Of a DNA stretch of 64,000 nt, positions 54,199 through 62,610 are shown one piece after another (the first letter of the stretch is position 1; each line of letters begins with the position of its first letter). Position numbers and translations under genes: made by a program. The stretch is taken from contig JAEXOY010000002.1 in assembly GCA_023439045.1 (NCBI GenBank), forward strand, positions 62,001-126,000. The letters are read 5' to 3'. The notes below the pieces were generated by a model. That model made no database searches, was not told the DNA's origin, and saw only the letters and a list, made by a program, of their open reading frames with translations. The stretch comes from Bacillota bacterium. Lineage in GTDB: Bacteria; Bacillota; Clostridia; Acetivibrionales; DSM-1351.

Positions 54199-54228
54199 TT
54201 AGTTACCTTTTCCTCATAATATGATAAT

Positions 54229-54400
54229 TTTAGTTTTATATTGTATATCCTGTAGCTACCCTGTATTCTGCCTTTGTATATCATGTAGTAATCAAGTATT
54301 TTACATTGTATATCATGTAGTCCCCATATACTTTGCATATAGTTTATATGATGTTTTGCTTATACCTGTATATCTTGTCGCTAATCTGATATTGCTATTA
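54229..54400. repeat. Degenerate tandem units upstream of dbpA
   Basis: TGTATATC(A/C)TGTAG starts units of about 32-40 bases three times, and a fourth reads TGTATATCTTGTCG at about 54371. The 557-base region between dbpA and hcp contains these repeats and the hcp control region and no gene. Confidence 0.6.
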
Positions 54401-54634
54401 TTTATACCATTACATCTTTATCTGCCTTTTGTATTGTCTTTTATATTCTATATTTTAACGGCTAGCATTACAAGTGCACACATCTATTAATTCTATCAAA
54501 TGTATACTTGTAAATACGGAAGTTATTTTGAAACTAATTAATTGATGTAAATGAATAAAAATGGCTTCCTATATACATACATTTATGGATAAAGAATTAG
54601 CCACTTTTACTTATTTTTAAAAACCTTTAATATC

Positions 54635-54676
54635 GTTGCAAATGCAACCGACATTTCCTCTGGAAAAAATTATAAT
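54635..54676 (+). promoter_or_regulatory. hcp: hcp promoter with Crp/Fnr-type box at about -41.5
   Basis: GTTGCAAATGCAAC (54635-54648) is a perfect inverted repeat GTTGCA-N2-TGCAAC. TATAAT follows at 54671-54676. With initiation about seven bases after it, the box is centred near -41.5, the class II activation position, and no good -35 element is present. A further TGCAAT/ATTGCA dyad lies at 54715-54728. The same box occurs before the Crp/Fnr-type gene downstream. Confidence 0.75.
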
Positions 54677-54755
54677 AAATACAAATATATTAATAAATTT
54701 TGTAGAGTAGTGTTTGCAATAAATTGCAGTATTGCTCAAAAAAGGGAGGATTATT

Positions 54756-56384
54756 ATGAGTATGTTTTGTTATCAGTGTCAGGAGACAGCAAAGGGTGTT
54801 GGCTGCCAGCTTAAGGGGGTTTGCGGAAAAAGTGAGGAGGTTGCAAAACTTCAAGACTTGTTGATTTATACCATAAAAGGTATATCCGAAGTAGTAGTAA
54901 AAGGAAATTTGAATGTTAATGAGCTACCTATGATAAACCATGAGGTTATCAAGAGTTTATTTATCACCATAACCAACGCAAACTTTGATGAAACAGCAAT
55001 AGAAAATCAGATAAAATTAATGCTTACACTTAGAAATGAATTACGCCAAAAGGTGTCCGGTGTAACATTTGGTGATGCTGCTTTATTTGAAGTAACAGAT
55101 AGAGCATCAATGCTTGATAAGGGCTCAAAAATTGGTGTTCTCTCAACACAAAACGAGGATATCAGATCATTAAGAGAGCTCATTACTTATGGAATAAAGG
55201 GTATGTCAGCATACGCTCACCACGCATTCAATCTGGGTAAAGAAGATACGCAAATCTTTGAATTTGTCTATAAAGCAATGGCAGCAACAATAAATGATCA
55301 ATTAACAGCTGACGAGCTTGTTGCACTCACATTAAAAACAGGTGAATTTGGTGTCAGAACAATGGCATTATTGGATGGGGCAAACACCTCTAAGTATGGA
55401 AACCCTGAAATTACAAGTGTTAATATCGGAGTTCGCAACAATCCCGGTATTTTGATTTCAGGACATGACCTAAAAGACCTGGAGGAGTTGCTTGAGCAAA
55501 CGCAGGGCACAGGTGTTGATGTATATACCCATAGTGAAATGCTGCCTGCGCATTACTATCCATTCTTTAAAAAATACCAGAACTTTGTAGGAAATTACGG
55601 TAATGCATGGTGGAAGCAGTTGGAGGAATTCCAATCCTTTAATGGACCAATACTCTTCACCACTAACTGTATAGTGCCTCCAAGAAGCGAGACAGTCAGG
55701 GGTAGAATATTTACCACCGGTGCATCAGGTTATCCCGGATGTACACATATTGAAGCTGATGCTAATGGTAAAAAGGATTTTAGCGCAATTATTGAACTGG
55801 CTAAAACATGCCAACCTCCAATTGAAATTGAAAAGGGCGCAATAGTTGGTGGTTTTGCACATGCTCAGGTCCTAGCCTTGGCTGACAAGGTTATTGATGC
55901 TGTAAAATCAGGTGCCATAAAGAAGTTCTTTGTAATGGCAGGTTGTGACGGCAGAATGAAATCACGAGATTATTACACTGAATTTGCACAGAAGCTGCCA
56001 AGTGATACGGTAATTCTCACTGCCGGATGTGCAAAATATAAATATAACAAGCTCAGTCTTGGTGACATCGGTGGTATCCCAAGGGTTCTAGATGCCGGAC
56101 AATGTAATGATTCATATTCACTAGCAGTGATAGCACTCAAATTAAAGGAAGTATTTGGACTAGATGATATCAATGAGCTTCCCATTGCATATAATATCGC
56201 CTGGTATGAGCAAAAAGCAGTAATCGTACTACTAGCTTTACTATATCTAGGTGTAAAGAATATCCATCTAGGACCAACTCTACCGGCGTTCCTTTCTCCA
56301 AACGTTGCAAAGGTTCTTGTTGAAACCTTCGGAATATCCGGGATTGGTGAAGTAGAAAGTGATATAGAATTATTTATGAAATAA
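54756..56384 (+). CDS. hcp: Hybrid cluster protein
   Basis: A 542-residue hybrid cluster protein carrying a [4Fe-4S] and a hybrid Fe-S-O cluster, active in nitric oxide or hydroxylamine reduction. The N-terminal cluster motif is MFCYQCQETAKGVGC with GVCGK. Hybrid-cluster ligands are visible in SGHDLKDLEELLEQTQGTG, THSEMLPAHYYP, NCIVPP, GYPGCTHIEA, AGCDGR, and LTAGCAKYKYN. GGGAGG stands seven bases before the ATG at 54756. It is followed by a terminator and then its probable Crp/Fnr regulator, implying response to nitrosative stress. Confidence 0.95.
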   Translation: MSMFCYQCQETAKGVGCQLKGVCGKSEEVAKLQDLLIYTIKGISEVVVKGNLNVNELPMINHEVIKSLFITITNANFDETAIENQIKLMLTLRNELRQKVSGVTFGDAALFEVTDRASMLDKGSKIGVLSTQNEDIRSLRELITYGIKGMSAYAHHAFNLGKEDTQIFEFVYKAMAATINDQLTADELVALTLKTGEFGVRTMALLDGANTSKYGNPEITSVNIGVRNNPGILISGHDLKDLEELLEQTQGTGVDVYTHSEMLPAHYYPFFKKYQNFVGNYGNAWWKQLEEFQSFNGPILFTTNCIVPPRSETVRGRIFTTGASGYPGCTHIEADANGKKDFSAIIELAKTCQPPIEIEKGAIVGGFAHAQVLALADKVIDAVKSGAIKKFFVMAGCDGRMKSRDYYTEFAQKLPSDTVILTAGCAKYKYNKLSLGDIGGIPRVLDAGQCNDSYSLAVIALKLKEVFGLDDINELPIAYNIAWYEQKAVIVLLALLYLGVKNIHLGPTLPAFLSPNVAKVLVETFGISGIGEVESDIELFMK

Positions 56385-56411
56385 ATACCCAAGTATTTTT
56401 GAGTTTTTAAG

Positions 56412-56484
56412 AATAATCAAAACAATTTAGTCTATTTTACTAACCAAAATAATTTAGTCTATCATATAAACTAACCAAAACAAC
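56412..56484. repeat. Degenerate repeats downstream of hcp
   Basis: CAAAACAATTTAGTCTATTTTACTAAC and two related copies (AACCAAAATAATTTAGTCTA, AACCAAAACAACTTAGCA) follow the hcp stop. The last copy merges into the terminator stem. Confidence 0.6.
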
Positions 56485-56486
56485 TT

Positions 56487-56527
56487 AGCAGCTCCTAGTA
56501 TTTTTATTAGGAGCTGCTGTTAGTTTT
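56487..56527 (+). terminator. Terminator of hcp
   Basis: AGCAGCTCCTA and TAGGAGCTGCT form the stem, with GTTAGTTTTTAT after it. Confidence 0.85.
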
Positions 56528-56551
56528 TATGCATAATAGGTATTTTAAAGG

Positions 56552-56592
56552 TATAATAAATTATACATATATAATCGTTTTGCAAATGCAAC
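56552..56592 (+). promoter_or_regulatory. Promoter and operator of the Crp/Fnr-type regulator gene
   Basis: TATAAT occurs at 56552-56557 and at 56570-56575. TTTGCAAATGCAAC at 56579-56592 matches the hcp box in 13 of 14 bases. Here it lies on or just after the likely start of transcription, a position expected for autorepression. Confidence 0.65.
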
Positions 56593-56606
56593 ATAAGAGG
56601 TGGATT

Positions 56607-57266
56607 ATGAAGAAATATTATGGTCAGCTAACAAACAACGTTCTATTTAAAAATATGGATGTAAATAAATTAGAAGATGTACTCAACTGTCTATCAGCTA
56701 AAGTTGATTATTATAAAAAAAATGATTTTATCCTGCTGCAAGGGCAACAAATAAAATCAGTAGGCATAGTGTTGTCAGGTAGCATTAATATAATAAAGGA
56801 AGATTTAGATGGTAATATCAATATTCTGGCTCATCTAGGAGTAAATGAAATTTTTGCAGAAGCATTCGCCTTCGCTGACCTTGAAGAGAGCCCCGTATCA
56901 GTTCAGGCAGTGGAGAATTGTGATATCCTGTTTATAGATTGTAAGCGTATTATTAAGACCTGTGATAAAGCCTGTCTTTTTCATTCGGCCTTAATAGAAA
57001 ACATGCTCTCTTTGATAGCAAAAAAGAACATACTTCAGAATCAGAAAATTGAAATAATATCTAAGCGTACTACAAGAGAAAAATTGAAAACATACTTTAA
57101 CACATTGGTTTTGAGCTCACATTCAAAGAAGTTTACTATTCCATACAATAGAGAAGCACTTGCTAATTTCCTTTGTGTAGATAGAAGCGCCCTTTCACGT
57201 GAGCTATCTGCTATGAGGGATGAGGGCATTATACGGTTCAACAAGAATGAGTTTGAAATTATATAA
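56607..57266 (+). CDS. Crp/Fnr-family regulator (HcpR-like)
   Basis: A 219-residue regulator. A cyclic-nucleotide-binding-like barrel (residues about 15-125; FILLQGQQIKSVGIVLSGSI, GEIFAEAFAF-like NEIFAEAFAFAD) is joined by a dimer helix to a winged HTH with YNREALANFLCVDRSALSRELSAMRDEGII. No N-terminal Fnr cysteine cluster is seen, though Cys residues occur at VENCDILFIDCKR and KTCDKACLF. ATG at 56607 follows GAGGTGG; the frame is open to 56529. Adjacent to hcp with a shared box, it is probably the hcp activator and its own repressor. Confidence 0.88.
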   Translation: MKKYYGQLTNNVLFKNMDVNKLEDVLNCLSAKVDYYKKNDFILLQGQQIKSVGIVLSGSINIIKEDLDGNINILAHLGVNEIFAEAFAFADLEESPVSVQAVENCDILFIDCKRIIKTCDKACLFHSALIENMLSLIAKKNILQNQKIEIISKRTTREKLKTYFNTLVLSSHSKKFTIPYNREALANFLCVDRSALSRELSAMRDEGIIRFNKNEFEII

Positions 57267-57304
57267 CAATGATAATGTTAATAATTAATTGAATTTTATA
57301 TAAT

Positions 57305-57364
57305 GCAAAAAGCAAAGAGGAAAGAGCTTATAAACATCATAATTTCTTTCCTCTTTGCTTTTAT
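57305..57364. terminator. Bidirectional terminator between the regulator and sugar-permease genes
   Basis: AAAAGCAAAGAGGAAAGA and TCTTTCCTCTTTGCTTTT form a perfect 18-base-pair stem around a 20-base loop. Confidence 0.88.
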
Positions 57365-57387
57365 ATTTATAGGGAGAGTTGTCTTTG

Positions 57388-57457
57388 CTTATTTATAGAC
57401 TAAAGTACTTATTCTGTCTTTCTTCTTATTTATAGAATAAAGTACTTATTGTGTCTT
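57388..57457. repeat. 37-bp direct repeat at the 3' end of the yjfF-like gene
   Basis: CTTATTTATAGACTAAAGTA with its next 13 bases recurs 37 bases later with two changes. The second copy reaches into the stop codon of the permease gene. Confidence 0.8.
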
Positions 57458-58517
57458 ACTTCTTCTTTCTTGAACAAATTATACTCTGTAATACAATAAA
57501 GAAGCAAAGCATACCTGCACGCGTAATCTGTGGCCACCAGGGGTCCTGGCTGCCTATCGCAGTAACAACTAGTAATACAATTCCGCTTGTTAGCACACCA
57601 AATACTGTACCAAATATATTTCCGACACCGCCTGTAAGTAACGTACCTCCTATTATAGAGGCAGCAATCGCGTCCATTTCAAGTCCAGTGGCTTGTTGAA
57701 CAGAGCCGGAGCGAGTGTGGAAAAGGTACAAAAATCCTCCTATTCCAGCAAGCAATCCACAAAGCAAGTGGGCATAAAACTTAGTACGTTTTACATTTAT
57801 ACCTAGCATCAAGGCGCTTTGAGCGTTTCCTCCAACAGCATAGAAGCTTCTTCCCAATTTTGTTTTCTTGAGTAACCAATATATCATTACCACAATAATA
57901 AGTGCTACGATAACTCCATACTCAAGCTTAGATTGTATAAACGCACCCTTTCTATTGTAATCACCAATAAAGGGAATTTGTATTCTTGCTCCGGACAACT
58001 TCTCAAATTGAGCGTTATCAACTTGTATTTGGTTTACTTCTATCAGGGCAACCAAGCCCCTCCCCAGGAACATTCCAGCTAATGTAACGATAAATGGCTG
58101 CATATCAAGATATGCTACCATGTACCCTTGAACTGCACCAAAAATCAAGCCTATTGCCAAGGCCAAAATCAGAGATGTTACAAAGTTAAAACCATAATTA
58201 TTGAGACACACAATACACGCTGTACATATCAATGCTGTAGAACCACCAACGGAGATATCAATACTGCCCGTTATCATAACTATTGAAAGTCCACAAGCAA
58301 TTACTATCAAAGCAGCATTTTCGTTGAAGAGATTAAAGAACATCTGAATCTTGTTAAAGCCCTTGTCCCCAAGAAATGCAATCGCTAGTACATATATTGC
58401 TATAAACAATGAAATAGTTATTGTAAGTAAAAAACTTGTATCGGTGAGAGACTCTTTTGGTTTGAGTTTCTTCTGAATTACCGTCAAATTGTTCTTATCC
58501 TGAGTTTTGTTCAACAT
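57456..58517 (-). CDS. Sugar ABC transporter permease, YjfF-like
   Basis: A 353-residue permease of the BPD_transp_2 group (RbsC/YjfF) with about ten helices. Marks are AALIVIACGLSIVMITGSIDISVGG, GYMVAYLDMQPFIVTLAG, and SAASIIGGTLLTGGVG-like IAASIIGGTLLTGGVGN. It is the last gene of a ytfQ-ytfR-ytfT-yjfF-ordered operon whose E. coli counterpart imports galactofuranose. ATG at 58517 follows AAAGGAG; a GTG at 58526 is less well spaced. Confidence 0.9.
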   Translation of the reverse strand: MLNKTQDKNNLTVIQKKLKPKESLTDTSFLLTITISLFIAIYVLAIAFLGDKGFNKIQMFFNLFNENAALIVIACGLSIVMITGSIDISVGGSTALICTACIVCLNNYGFNFVTSLILALAIGLIFGAVQGYMVAYLDMQPFIVTLAGMFLGRGLVALIEVNQIQVDNAQFEKLSGARIQIPFIGDYNRKGAFIQSKLEYGVIVALIIVVMIYWLLKKTKLGRSFYAVGGNAQSALMLGINVKRTKFYAHLLCGLLAGIGGFLYLFHTRSGSVQQATGLEMDAIAASIIGGTLLTGGVGNIFGTVFGVLTSGIVLLVVTAIGSQDPWWPQITRAGMLCFFIVLQSIICSRKKK

Positions 58518-58518
58518 A

Positions 58519-59625
58519 TCAACCACGCTCCTTTACATCACCAGTAGCCACCCTTGACAATGTAGCTTTTTTGCTAAAGAAGCTTTTAACGACAGGAGTT
58601 TGAATGGCTACAAGTAAAATAATGATGACTGCCTTGAAAACTGGAACAGCATTTGTATTAACGTTCAACGTGGTTAACATAGAGGTCAGTGTCTGGATAG
58701 TATACGCTCCAATAATAGAGCCTGTCATGTTGAACTTACCGCCCCCCAGAGAGTTTCCTCCAAGTGCGACTGCCAAAATAACGTCCATTTCTATGCTGGG
58801 TACTATTGTATAAGGGTTTACTGTCTGAACCCTACTAGCCTGAATAAAACCAGCAATACCAACGCACAGGCCTAATATAATAAATGATAATAGCTTAATC
58901 ATAGATGGATTAAGACCATTTAGCCTTGATGATTTATCATTTATACCTACAGCCTGAGTATATAAACCAAGATTTGTTTTCTTTAACATAAAAAATGTAA
59001 TTATCACAACGACAATTGTAATAAGGATTGGTGTGGGTATTGGAAATCCCGGAATAAAATTACCGTAATATCCAAATGAGGCAGCTGCCTTCGGCTTAAG
59101 CCCACCCATTGCCATAGAGCCTATTGAACGCCCAGCCGTAAATAGAATAAGCGTTGCCACCATAGGTTGTATATTAAATTTTGATACAAGAATACCGTTA
59201 AATACTCCACAAGCTATTCCCGCAAGACAACCAAGTAATAGAGCAAGAATAATGGGAGCCTGCAATTCAGTAGGCTGAGTCTCATTCCCACATAGCACCC
59301 TCATAATTACTCCACCTACTATAGCTACTGTAGCACCTACGCTGATATCCTGCCCCCTCGATGAGGCTGTAACTAGTGTCATTCCTATAGCTAGCATAAC
59401 AAGCTCTGTAGAGTTATTAAGGATATTAATCAAATTTCCTATCAAAACGGGATTTCCCATGCTGTCTCTGCCCATGCTAATCCTCAAAAAACCCGGATTG
59501 ATGAAAATATTGATCAGTAATAGGAATGCAAGAAACGCAATGGGTATAAACAATCTGTGCTTGGCTATTGCTTTAAGTACAGATGTTGAACGGTCGGTAC
59601 TAAGTTTGGTATTGATTTTGGTCAT
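58519..59625 (-). CDS. Sugar ABC transporter permease, YtfT-like
   Basis: A 368-residue permease of the same family as its downstream neighbour, with about ten helices. Marks are MLAIGMTLVTASSRGQDISVGA, FNGILVSKFNIQPMVATLILFTAGR, and ILAVALGGNSLGGGKFNMTG. Two different permeases in one operon indicate a heterodimeric channel. The start lies in a 26-base overlap with the ATPase gene behind GGGGGAG. Confidence 0.9.
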   Translation of the reverse strand: MTKINTKLSTDRSTSVLKAIAKHRLFIPIAFLAFLLLINIFINPGFLRISMGRDSMGNPVLIGNLINILNNSTELVMLAIGMTLVTASSRGQDISVGATVAIVGGVIMRVLCGNETQPTELQAPIILALLLGCLAGIACGVFNGILVSKFNIQPMVATLILFTAGRSIGSMAMGGLKPKAAASFGYYGNFIPGFPIPTPILITIVVVIITFFMLKKTNLGLYTQAVGINDKSSRLNGLNPSMIKLLSFIILGLCVGIAGFIQASRVQTVNPYTIVPSIEMDVILAVALGGNSLGGGKFNMTGSIIGAYTIQTLTSMLTTLNVNTNAVPVFKAVIIILLVAIQTPVVKSFFSKKATLSRVATGDVKERG

Positions 59626-61141
59626 TTTGACTTACTCCCCCCGCTATGGTATACATTATTTTATCCTGTGTCATCTCTTCACCCTGTAATTCGCCCACTA
59701 CATGAAGATCGCGCATGACAATTAGTCTAGAACAGGTACGCAGCATTTCTTCAATTTCTGATGAAATGAACGTAATACTCATACCCTCAGAAGCAAGTTT
59801 TAGCACCAGCTTCTGAATTTCTACCTTGGTGCCTATATCAATTCCTCGTGTGGGCTCATCAAGAATGAGATAATCGGGATGGGTAAGCAACCACCTTGCA
59901 AGAATAACTTTTTGCTGGTTGCCTCCTGACAATGAGTTAATAGGGGTATCTGCCGAAGCAGTTTTTATGCCCAGAAGACTGATATACTCATCTGCAAAGG
60001 CTTGAGCCTGAGCTTTCGTAAAAGGTCTAAAAAAACCTTTCATAACCTGCAGTGCAAGAATTATATTTTCACGCACTGACAAGTCTCCAATAATTCCATC
60101 TCTCTTGCGGTCCTCCGAAAGATAGCCAATTCCCTTTTTCATAGCTTTTATGGGCGATGAAACATTCACATTTTGGCCCTTAATTTTCAGCTTACCCTTT
60201 GTTACTTTATCTGCCCCAAATATGGCCCTCACACACTCACTGCGGCCAGAACCTAGTAATCCTGCAAACCCAGTAACCTCACCTTTATGTGCAGTAAAGT
60301 CGAAGGGTTTAACTCCCGAAGTGCTAGAGAGTCCTTCCGTTTCAATTATTGCTTGGCTAGCTTTAGAGCTGCTCGTTTGTGCTTGGTTATGTATTTCAGC
60401 TAAATCCCCAAGTTCCTTACCCATCATCTTAGCAACAAGCTCGACTTTTGGTAGATCTTTTATGGTATATTCTCCAACCAGTTCGCCATTACGCAGAACG
60501 GTAATTTTATCACACAACTCATACACTTGATCAAGAAAATGGGTAACAAATATTATTCCTACCCCCCTACTTTTGAGTTCACGCATAAGCGTAAAAAGCT
60601 TTGTTACCTCATGCTCATCTAACGATGATGTTGGCTCATCTAGGATTAGCACCTTACAGTCCATATCAACAGCGCGTGCGATTGCTACCATTTGTTGAAC
60701 TGCAATGGAACAATTGGACAGTTGCTGAGTTGGTTTTGCTGGAATTCCAAGATTTCTTAGAATACTATCTGCCCTACTGTTGCTTTCCTTCCAATTTACT
60801 ATAAAGTCATTGGTTCTACCTATAAATAGATTTTCAGCAACTGTTAGGTTAGGGCACAGTGTGATTTCCTGATACACAGTGCTTATTCCAAACTTTTGAG
60901 CTTCTTGAGGAGACTTGATATTTACTGGCTTATCGTTATTCACTCCTTTGATATAAATCTCTCCGGCATCCTTTGTATAGACACCCGTCAAAACCTTTAT
61001 CAGGGTCGACTTTCCAGCACCATTCTCGCCCATCAGAGCATGAATCTCGCCCTCACACAAGTTAAAGTTAACATTCTGCAAAGCTTTTACGCCTGGAAAG
61101 CTTTTATATATATTTTGCATTATAAGTACGGTGTTCTGCAT
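59600..61141 (-). CDS. Sugar ABC transporter ATPase, YtfR/MglA-like
   Basis: A 513-residue double ATPase. First half: Walker A GENGAGKSTL, signature-region LSNCSIAVQQMVAIARA, Walker B VLILDEPTSSLD. Second half: GLLGSGRSE, LSGGNQQKVILARWL, YLILDEPTRGIDIG. Typical of carbohydrate importers of the RbsA/MglA class. The start is uncertain: ATG at 61141 gives the family-like MQNTVLIMQNIYKSFPGVKA, while TTG at 61156 is directly next to GGAGG. It is 200 bases after the binding-protein gene with a hairpin between. Confidence 0.9.
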   Translation of the reverse strand: MQNTVLIMQNIYKSFPGVKALQNVNFNLCEGEIHALMGENGAGKSTLIKVLTGVYTKDAGEIYIKGVNNDKPVNIKSPQEAQKFGISTVYQEITLCPNLTVAENLFIGRTNDFIVNWKESNSRADSILRNLGIPAKPTQQLSNCSIAVQQMVAIARAVDMDCKVLILDEPTSSLDEHEVTKLFTLMRELKSRGVGIIFVTHFLDQVYELCDKITVLRNGELVGEYTIKDLPKVELVAKMMGKELGDLAEIHNQAQTSSSKASQAIIETEGLSSTSGVKPFDFTAHKGEVTGFAGLLGSGRSECVRAIFGADKVTKGKLKIKGQNVNVSSPIKAMKKGIGYLSEDRKRDGIIGDLSVRENIILALQVMKGFFRPFTKAQAQAFADEYISLLGIKTASADTPINSLSGGNQQKVILARWLLTHPDYLILDEPTRGIDIGTKVEIQKLVLKLASEGMSITFISSEIEEMLRTCSRLIVMRDLHVVGELQGEEMTQDKIMYTIAGGVSQNDQNQYQT

Positions 61142-61213
61142 GTTAATATTACTCAAACCTCCGTTCAGACACGTTATTGGATGTTATTATCCTGTCACTT
61201 TTATTACATTTGA

Positions 61214-61270
61214 GAAATGCGTGGCCCCAAGCTCTGCAACAATATCCACATACTTGGTACCACGCATTTC
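61214..61270 (-). terminator. Hairpin between binding-protein and ATPase genes
   Basis: GAAATGCGTGG and CCACGCATTTC are arms of a stem-loop of about 57 bases without a T run. Such structures after a binding-protein gene usually stabilise its message and limit read-through into the transporter genes. Confidence 0.55.
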
Positions 61271-61339
61271 AATAATTCTTATCCTTGTTTACTATTGATT
61301 ACCTTTTTGTGTATCAACTATAAACAAAATTTCTATAGA

Positions 61340-62326
61340 TTAATAAGCACGCTTATCAACGATGTTCTGTGTTATTGTTGCGCAGTCAAATACTTCTTCC
61401 TTAACATAAGCATTCTTTTCAACTGTTTCTCCTGCTTCAAGCTTATTGATAAGCTCAACTATACGAGGACCATGGAGAGGATTGCACTCTACATCTAGGT
61501 TAAATTTACCTGCGAGAACCATTTCAAGTGCCCACTTGTTTGCATCAAATGCGATAACCTTTACATCGCCAGTCTTTCCATATGTAATACCTGCAGCGTC
61601 CATTGCAGCACAAGCTCCACGAGCCATGTTATCATTTTCTGCATAAACAACGTTGAATTTAGTTCCCTTTGCAATCAAGTCTGCAACAGCCTGCTTTGCT
61701 AAAGTCTCGTCCCAACCCTTCATGTTCTGGTTGAATACTATGTTCCAGCCATTTGCCTTTGCGCCATCTTCAATAGCTTTTGAACGTCCTAGCTGAGCGG
61801 TAGCACCTGTATCACCACCAAGTACAACAATCTTAGCATCTTTAACTGCTTGAGCCTTTAACCAACCAACAGCCTTGTTACCTTCTGCTTCGAAATCGGA
61901 GCATACCATAGCAGTGTATAGATCTTCTGGTAATTCAAGCTTACGGTCAGCCATGATAAATGGAATTTTAGCTTCCTTAGCAGCCTTTGCTACATCTTCC
62001 CAACCTGCTGCCTGAAGTCCTAAAACTACAAGATAGTCAACTTCTTCCTGAATAAGCTGCTGTGCCTGTGAAATTTGTTTTGCGTGGTCGCCTTCACCAA
62101 ATACCATCTTTAACTCAAAGCCAGCTGCTTTGAAAGCTTCATTAAATGACTTTGTATTTGCAGTACGCCAGTCTGACTCATTTGCATTTGTCTGTACAAC
62201 CCCTACAGTAATTTTTTTACCGGACTTATCCGAAGTTGTGCTGTCCCCGCTACTTGTCTTACTTCCACATGCAGCTAGAGTGAATACGAGCGCCAATGCC
62301 AGAACTAAAGAAATTATTCTCTTCAT
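61340..62326 (-). CDS. Sugar-binding lipoprotein, YtfQ-like
   Basis: A 328-residue lipoprotein with signal sequence and lipobox LAAC (Cys20). The mature part is a type 1 periplasmic-binding fold: ITVGVVQTNANESDWRTANT, EEVDYLVVLGLQAAGW, ATAQLGRSKAIEDGAK, YAENDNMARGACAAM, FDANKWALEMVLAGKFNLD. It resembles the galactofuranose-binding YtfQ; the actual sugar is unknown. TAGGAGGAG precedes the ATG. First gene of the ABC operon. Confidence 0.92.
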   Translation of the reverse strand: MKRIISLVLALALVFTLAACGSKTSSGDSTTSDKSGKKITVGVVQTNANESDWRTANTKSFNEAFKAAGFELKMVFGEGDHAKQISQAQQLIQEEVDYLVVLGLQAAGWEDVAKAAKEAKIPFIMADRKLELPEDLYTAMVCSDFEAEGNKAVGWLKAQAVKDAKIVVLGGDTGATAQLGRSKAIEDGAKANGWNIVFNQNMKGWDETLAKQAVADLIAKGTKFNVVYAENDNMARGACAAMDAAGITYGKTGDVKVIAFDANKWALEMVLAGKFNLDVECNPLHGPRIVELINKLEAGETVEKNAYVKEEVFDCATITQNIVDKRAY

Positions 62327-62405
62327 TGATATCTCCTCCTAATAATTTCAACCCAATTTATTGAGTTTTCTTATATGCATAAGTATATTCATCTTATACA
62401 CATAT

Positions 62406-62430
62406 AAATACGGAATTTTTTCCTGTATTT
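62406..62430 (-). promoter_or_regulatory. Operator-like dyad upstream of the sugar-binding lipoprotein gene
   Basis: AAATACGGA and TCCTGTATTT form an imperfect inverted repeat about 80 bases before the start codon. It may be the target of the response regulator of the neighbouring kinase. The 284-base spacer holds no gene and no terminator that I can see. Confidence 0.35.
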
Positions 62431-62610
62431 GTAGTTATTTTTACTAACTTAATTCACTGTGAAAATTTAGGTTGAGATTTCTATGAATTTTGTTCATTAT
62501 TTTACGATTTGGAATTAAAACAAGAAAATTTACTTGGCAAATCCGTTCAGTGCTTATTTTACTATTTTATCTTACTCAGAATATCTTTTATTAGCTCCAC
62601 TCTTACAATA

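Noticed and set aside
54715..54728. Second Crp-type box in the hcp leader
   Set aside because: TGCAAT-N2-ATTGCA is a dyad but differs from the GTTGCA half-site and lies well downstream of the likely start of transcription.
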